Program-made: the position numbers and the translations under genes
Shown: piece by piece, positions 14,785-16,851 of the stretch
Layout: each line of letters opens with the position of its first letter
How positions within the stretch are numbered: the first letter of the stretch is position 1
Assembly (NCBI GenBank): GCA_025454445.1
Contig: JALOOK010000016.1
Span: 1-16,851 of the forward strand
Direction: 5' to 3'
Length of the DNA: 16,851 bases
DNA from: Oscillatoria sp. Prado101
GTDB taxonomy: Bacteria > Cyanobacteriota > Cyanobacteriia > Cyanobacteriales > Oscillatoriaceae
The notes under the pieces: model-generated
The model's database searches: none
Told to the model about the DNA's origin: nothing
Seen by the model: only the letters and a program-made list of their open reading frames with translations

Positions 14785-14935
14785 CTGCTCCCCCCGCACT
14801 CTAGACAATTTTCATTATGTGGCGGTGTGCGCATCTGCGAAGCGACTGCCGACTTTCTCCCACAAGCAGCATTATTAGCTTAACCGCTTGCCAGCTGAGA
14901 GAGAATGGGTGCTGGAAAGCGTTAAAGGGAAAGGG

Positions 14936-15973
14936 ATGCAGTACAGCCAACTTGGCTCTAGCGATCTGCGGGTTTCTGAAATCTGTCTCGGCACAATGAC
15001 TTTCGGGCAGCAGAATACGATTGAGGAGGCGCACCGGCAGCTGGACTGCGCGGTTGCCTTTGGGGTGAATTTCATCGATGCGGCGGAAATGTATCCCGTA
15101 CCGCCACGGGAAGAAACTCAGGGGCGAACGGAGGAATATATCGGCCTGTGGCTGGCCAAACAGCAGCGGGACAAGCTGGTTGTGGCCACGAAAGTTGCCG
15201 GTCCGGCCCGCAATATGCCTTGGATTCGGGGGAAGGAGAGGAAAATCGACCGACGCAATGTGGGTGAGGCGGTGAGCCAGAGTCTCCGCCGGCTGCAGAC
15301 GGATTATATCGATCTGTACCAGATCCACTGGCCTGACCGTTACGTCCCTAGCTTTGGGCAAACGGTTTATAACCCGACTCAGGAGCGGGATACGGTGCCG
15401 GTGGCGGAACAGCTGGCGGTGTTTGGGGATTTGATAAAAGCCGGCAAGATTCGCTATTTGGGGCTGAGCAATGAGACGCCTTGGGGGGTGTGCGAGTTTT
15501 GCAAGCAGGCGGCTCTGCTGGGGCAGCCGTTGGTGGTGTCAGTACAGAATGCTTACAATTTGCTGAATCGGGTATTTGAGGTGGGGATGGCGGAAGCGTG
15601 CCGGCGGGAGGGTTTGGGGGTGCTGGCATACAGTCCGCTGGCCTTTGGCTCGCTGACTGGCAAGTACCTGCAAGGGCAGCCGGATATGGCCAGGATGAGT
15701 TTATTTGCCAATTTTGGCAGCCGGTATCGAAAGCCGAACGTGCCTGAGGCGGTGGCGGCGTATGTAGGAGTTGCCGGCAAGTACGGGCTGAGACCGGCTC
15801 AGATGGCGCTGGCGTTTGTGCGCGAGCGCTGGTTTGTCACCAGCACCATTGTCGGGGCGACGAGTCTTGAGCAGCTGCAGGAAAATCTGGCCAGTGTTGA
15901 GATAGTGCTGGACAAGGAAATTTTGGCGGAACTGGATGCGGTGCAGGCGCGATATCCCAATCCGGCTCCGTAA
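14936..15973 (+). CDS. Aldo/keto reductase, Tas-like
   Basis: This is an NADP(H)-dependent oxidoreductase of the aldo/keto reductase superfamily, closest by pattern to E. coli Tas. Shared features are MQY..LGSSDL.VSEICLG, GTMTFG, AEMYPVPP and the ending YPNPAP. It forms a TIM barrel of 345 residues. The catalytic tetrad is present: Asp48 (FIDAAE), Tyr53 (EMYP), Lys86 (VATKV) and His131 (YQIHWP). Cofactor-binding segments include GLSNET and, near the end, STIVGATSLEQLQENL. I chose ATG 14936, with AAAGGGA just before it; the frame is open to a TTG at 14888, but relatives begin at this Met. Its natural substrate is unknown. It is divergent from spermidine synthase and followed only by repeats. 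Confidence 0.93.
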   Translation: MQYSQLGSSDLRVSEICLGTMTFGQQNTIEEAHRQLDCAVAFGVNFIDAAEMYPVPPREETQGRTEEYIGLWLAKQQRDKLVVATKVAGPARNMPWIRGKERKIDRRNVGEAVSQSLRRLQTDYIDLYQIHWPDRYVPSFGQTVYNPTQERDTVPVAEQLAVFGDLIKAGKIRYLGLSNETPWGVCEFCKQAALLGQPLVVSVQNAYNLLNRVFEVGMAEACRREGLGVLAYSPLAFGSLTGKYLQGQPDMARMSLFANFGSRYRKPNVPEAVAAYVGVAGKYGLRPAQMALAFVRERWFVTSTIVGATSLEQLQENLASVEIVLDKEILAELDAVQARYPNPAP

Positions 15974-16079
15974 GGAGTTTGGCCGATCGGGGGTTTGACC
16001 ATCAGGGGGGGGTGCACTGCAGCAAGGCAGTTGAAAACTATTCGATAATCAAGGAAGATTGCCCCACTTTTTCGCCACC

Positions 16080-16102
16080 CCCCGCCACTACAGGGGGCGG
16101 GG
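16080..16102. repeat. GC-rich hairpin after the aldo/keto reductase
   Basis: CCCCGCC (16080-16086) pairs with GGCGGGG (16096-16102) across 9 nt, about 107 bp after the stop codon. There is no T-tract, so it is a weak terminator candidate. Confidence 0.4.
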
Positions 16103-16130
16103 ATGTGTTGCAGCGATGGTGGGTGACTTT

Positions 16131-16248
16131 CCGAAAACAAAAAAGCGCCCATTGCGGGGCGTGTCCATCAGGCTGCATCTGCATGTTTTCTTGCCTAGCA
16201 GGGGTGAGGGGTAATAACCTACACCCCGCCACAAAAATTTACAATTCG
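16131..16248 (-). repeat. Terminator-bearing repeat family, copy R1
   Basis: Read on the minus strand it runs from cgaattgtaaatttttgtgg to ttttttgttttcgg. The core has one change (gatgcagcctgatggacacg). The first hairpin is GGGGT/ACCCC and the terminal hairpin CGCCC/GGGCG is followed by CTTTTTTGTTTT. It is oriented opposite to copies L1 and L2. Confidence 0.8.
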
Positions 16249-16295
16249 CTCCTGCCTGCCGGTGTGCCCCACCGGCACTCCGCCTGGAAAGGTTC

Positions 16296-16387
16296 GTAGT
16301 TGGGCTGCACGCCCTTACCGTGCCAGCCGGTGGGTGGGAGCACACCGGCACTCTGCCTAGAAAGGTTCGTAGTTGGGCTGCACGCCC
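16296..16387. repeat. Two copies of the gtagttgggctgcacgccc core
   Basis: Cores at 16296-16314 and 16369-16387 are each preceded by gaaaggttc and follow a ccggcactc..gcct segment. Two more copies are at 16561-16579 and 16729-16747 (the last preceded by aaaggttt). They alternate with the terminator-bearing repeat and resemble the array at 14681. Confidence 0.8.
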
Positions 16388-16397
16388 AACCAGGGGG

Positions 16398-16513
16398 CCG
16401 AAAACAAAAAACGCCCATTGCGGGGCGTGTCCATCAGGGTGCATCTACATGTTTTTACTCTAGCCGGGGTGAGGGGTGATTGCCTACACCCTTATACAAA
16501 AATTTACAATTCG
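16398..16513 (-). repeat. Terminator-bearing repeat family, copy R2
   Basis: Minus-strand copy with the intact core gatgcaccctgatggacacg. The first hairpin is GGGTG/CACCC and the terminal hairpin CGCCC/GGGCG is followed by TTTTTTGTTTT. It starts 192 bp before copy R3, from which it differs at few positions. Confidence 0.82.
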
Positions 16514-16589
16514 TGCCTGCCAGCCGGTGTGCCCCACCGGCACTCCGCCTGGAAAGGTTCGTAGTTGGGCTGCACGCCCCACCAACGGG

Positions 16590-16705
16590 CCGAAAACAAA
16601 AAGCGCCCATCGCTGGGCGTGTCCATCAGGGTGCATCTACATGTTTTTACTCTAGCAGGGGTGAGGGGTGTCTACCTACACCTCTATAGAAAAATTTACA
16701 ATTCG
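16590..16705 (-). repeat. Terminator-bearing repeat family, copy R3
   Basis: Minus-strand copy with the intact core. The first hairpin is GGTGT/ACACC, and the terminal hairpin CGCCCA-GCGA-TGGGCG is perfectly paired. The final seven bases of the window (16845-16851, ccgaaaa) match the beginning of a further copy. Confidence 0.82.
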
Positions 16706-16758
16706 AGCCGGTGGGCTAGAAAAGGTTTGTAGTTGGGCTGCACGCCCCACCAGCCCAG

Positions 16759-16823
16759 TAGGGTGCGTTCCCGCAAGGGAGTGCCGAGTCTCGTGCAGCG
16801 GTATCAATGGGGAACGCACCCTA
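16759..16823. repeat. 65-bp inverted repeat with tagggtgcgttccc arms
   Basis: Perfect 14-bp arms at 16759-16772 and 16810-16823 flank 37 bp. The left arm also starts a small hairpin TCCC-gcaa-GGGA (16769-16780). tagggtgcgtt is a frequent repeat phrase in cyanobacteria, so this may be a small non-autonomous element. The stretch 15974-16851 contains no gene that I can support. Confidence 0.7.
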
Positions 16824-16851
16824 CCCCATGCTGCCGGTGATTGGCCGAAAA

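Noticed and set aside
14801..15361. 186-codon ORF on the minus strand
   Set aside because: It is antisense to the well-supported aldo/keto reductase and shows no recognisable domain.
16131..16747. Right-end array considered as a CRISPR or as a coding region
   Set aside because: Units are over 100 bp and spacers are themselves repeats. ORFs here (for example 15979-16299 + and 16088-16444 -) only read through the repeats, giving phrases such as MHPDGHA in several frames.

Overview
The window looks like a cyanobacterial chromosome segment, probably from a filamentous Oscillatoriales-type genome. The evidence is a TPR-CHAT protein, a Uma2 (DUF820) nuclease-fold protein, an EI24-domain protein, a zinc-ribbon Ser/Thr kinase, a RelE-type toxin with a cyanobacterial antitoxin, two perfect HIP1 octamers (8268 and 13742), and very dense small palindromic repeats. 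Taxonomy is inferred from gene content and style, not from a marker gene. No rRNA, tRNA, CRISPR array or transposase gene was seen.

Layout, left to right. The 5'-truncated TPR-CHAT gene (to 2261, +) is followed by about 670 bp of repeats with no gene. A Uma2-family gene (2936-3655, +) follows, then about 570 bp carrying two copies of a terminator-bearing repeat. Next come a small orphan ORF (4229-4582, +) and a kinase with a membrane region and an OmpA-like C-terminal part (4806-6635, -). A toxin-antitoxin pair (6977-7532, -) has a toxin cut by an in-frame stop at codon 15. It is divergent from a KDPG aldolase gene (7680-8318, +). A secreted L,D-transpeptidase (8618-9145, +) converges on a short Hsp70-type ATPase (9213-10811, -). 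Four more minus-strand genes follow: a small membrane-anchored protein with an apparent 1-nt frameshift (10957-11393), a multi-pass membrane protein (11408-12403), an EI24 protein (12602-13453) and spermidine synthase (13672-14616). A Tas-like aldo/keto reductase (14936-15973, +) precedes about 880 bp of pure repeats at the right end.

The genes do not form one pathway. They are mostly single transcription units with housekeeping or signalling roles (Entner-Doudoroff aldolase, polyamine synthesis, cell-wall cross-linking, redox) mixed with accessory genes (CHAT, Uma2, toxin-antitoxin). Only 11408-12403 and 10957-11393, and the toxin-antitoxin pair, look co-transcribed.

The most unusual content is non-coding. 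A ~110-118 bp element ends in a hairpin plus T-tract, has a second hairpin that seems to vary in a compensatory way, and occurs at least five times: two on the + strand at 3.7-4.1 kb and three on the - strand at 16.1-16.7 kb. A ~97 bp MITE-like element with TATAGCG ends occurs twice. A 26-bp tandem array lies at 14681-14784. The octamer TGCCGGTG/CACCGGCA occurs at least 22 times, far above chance.
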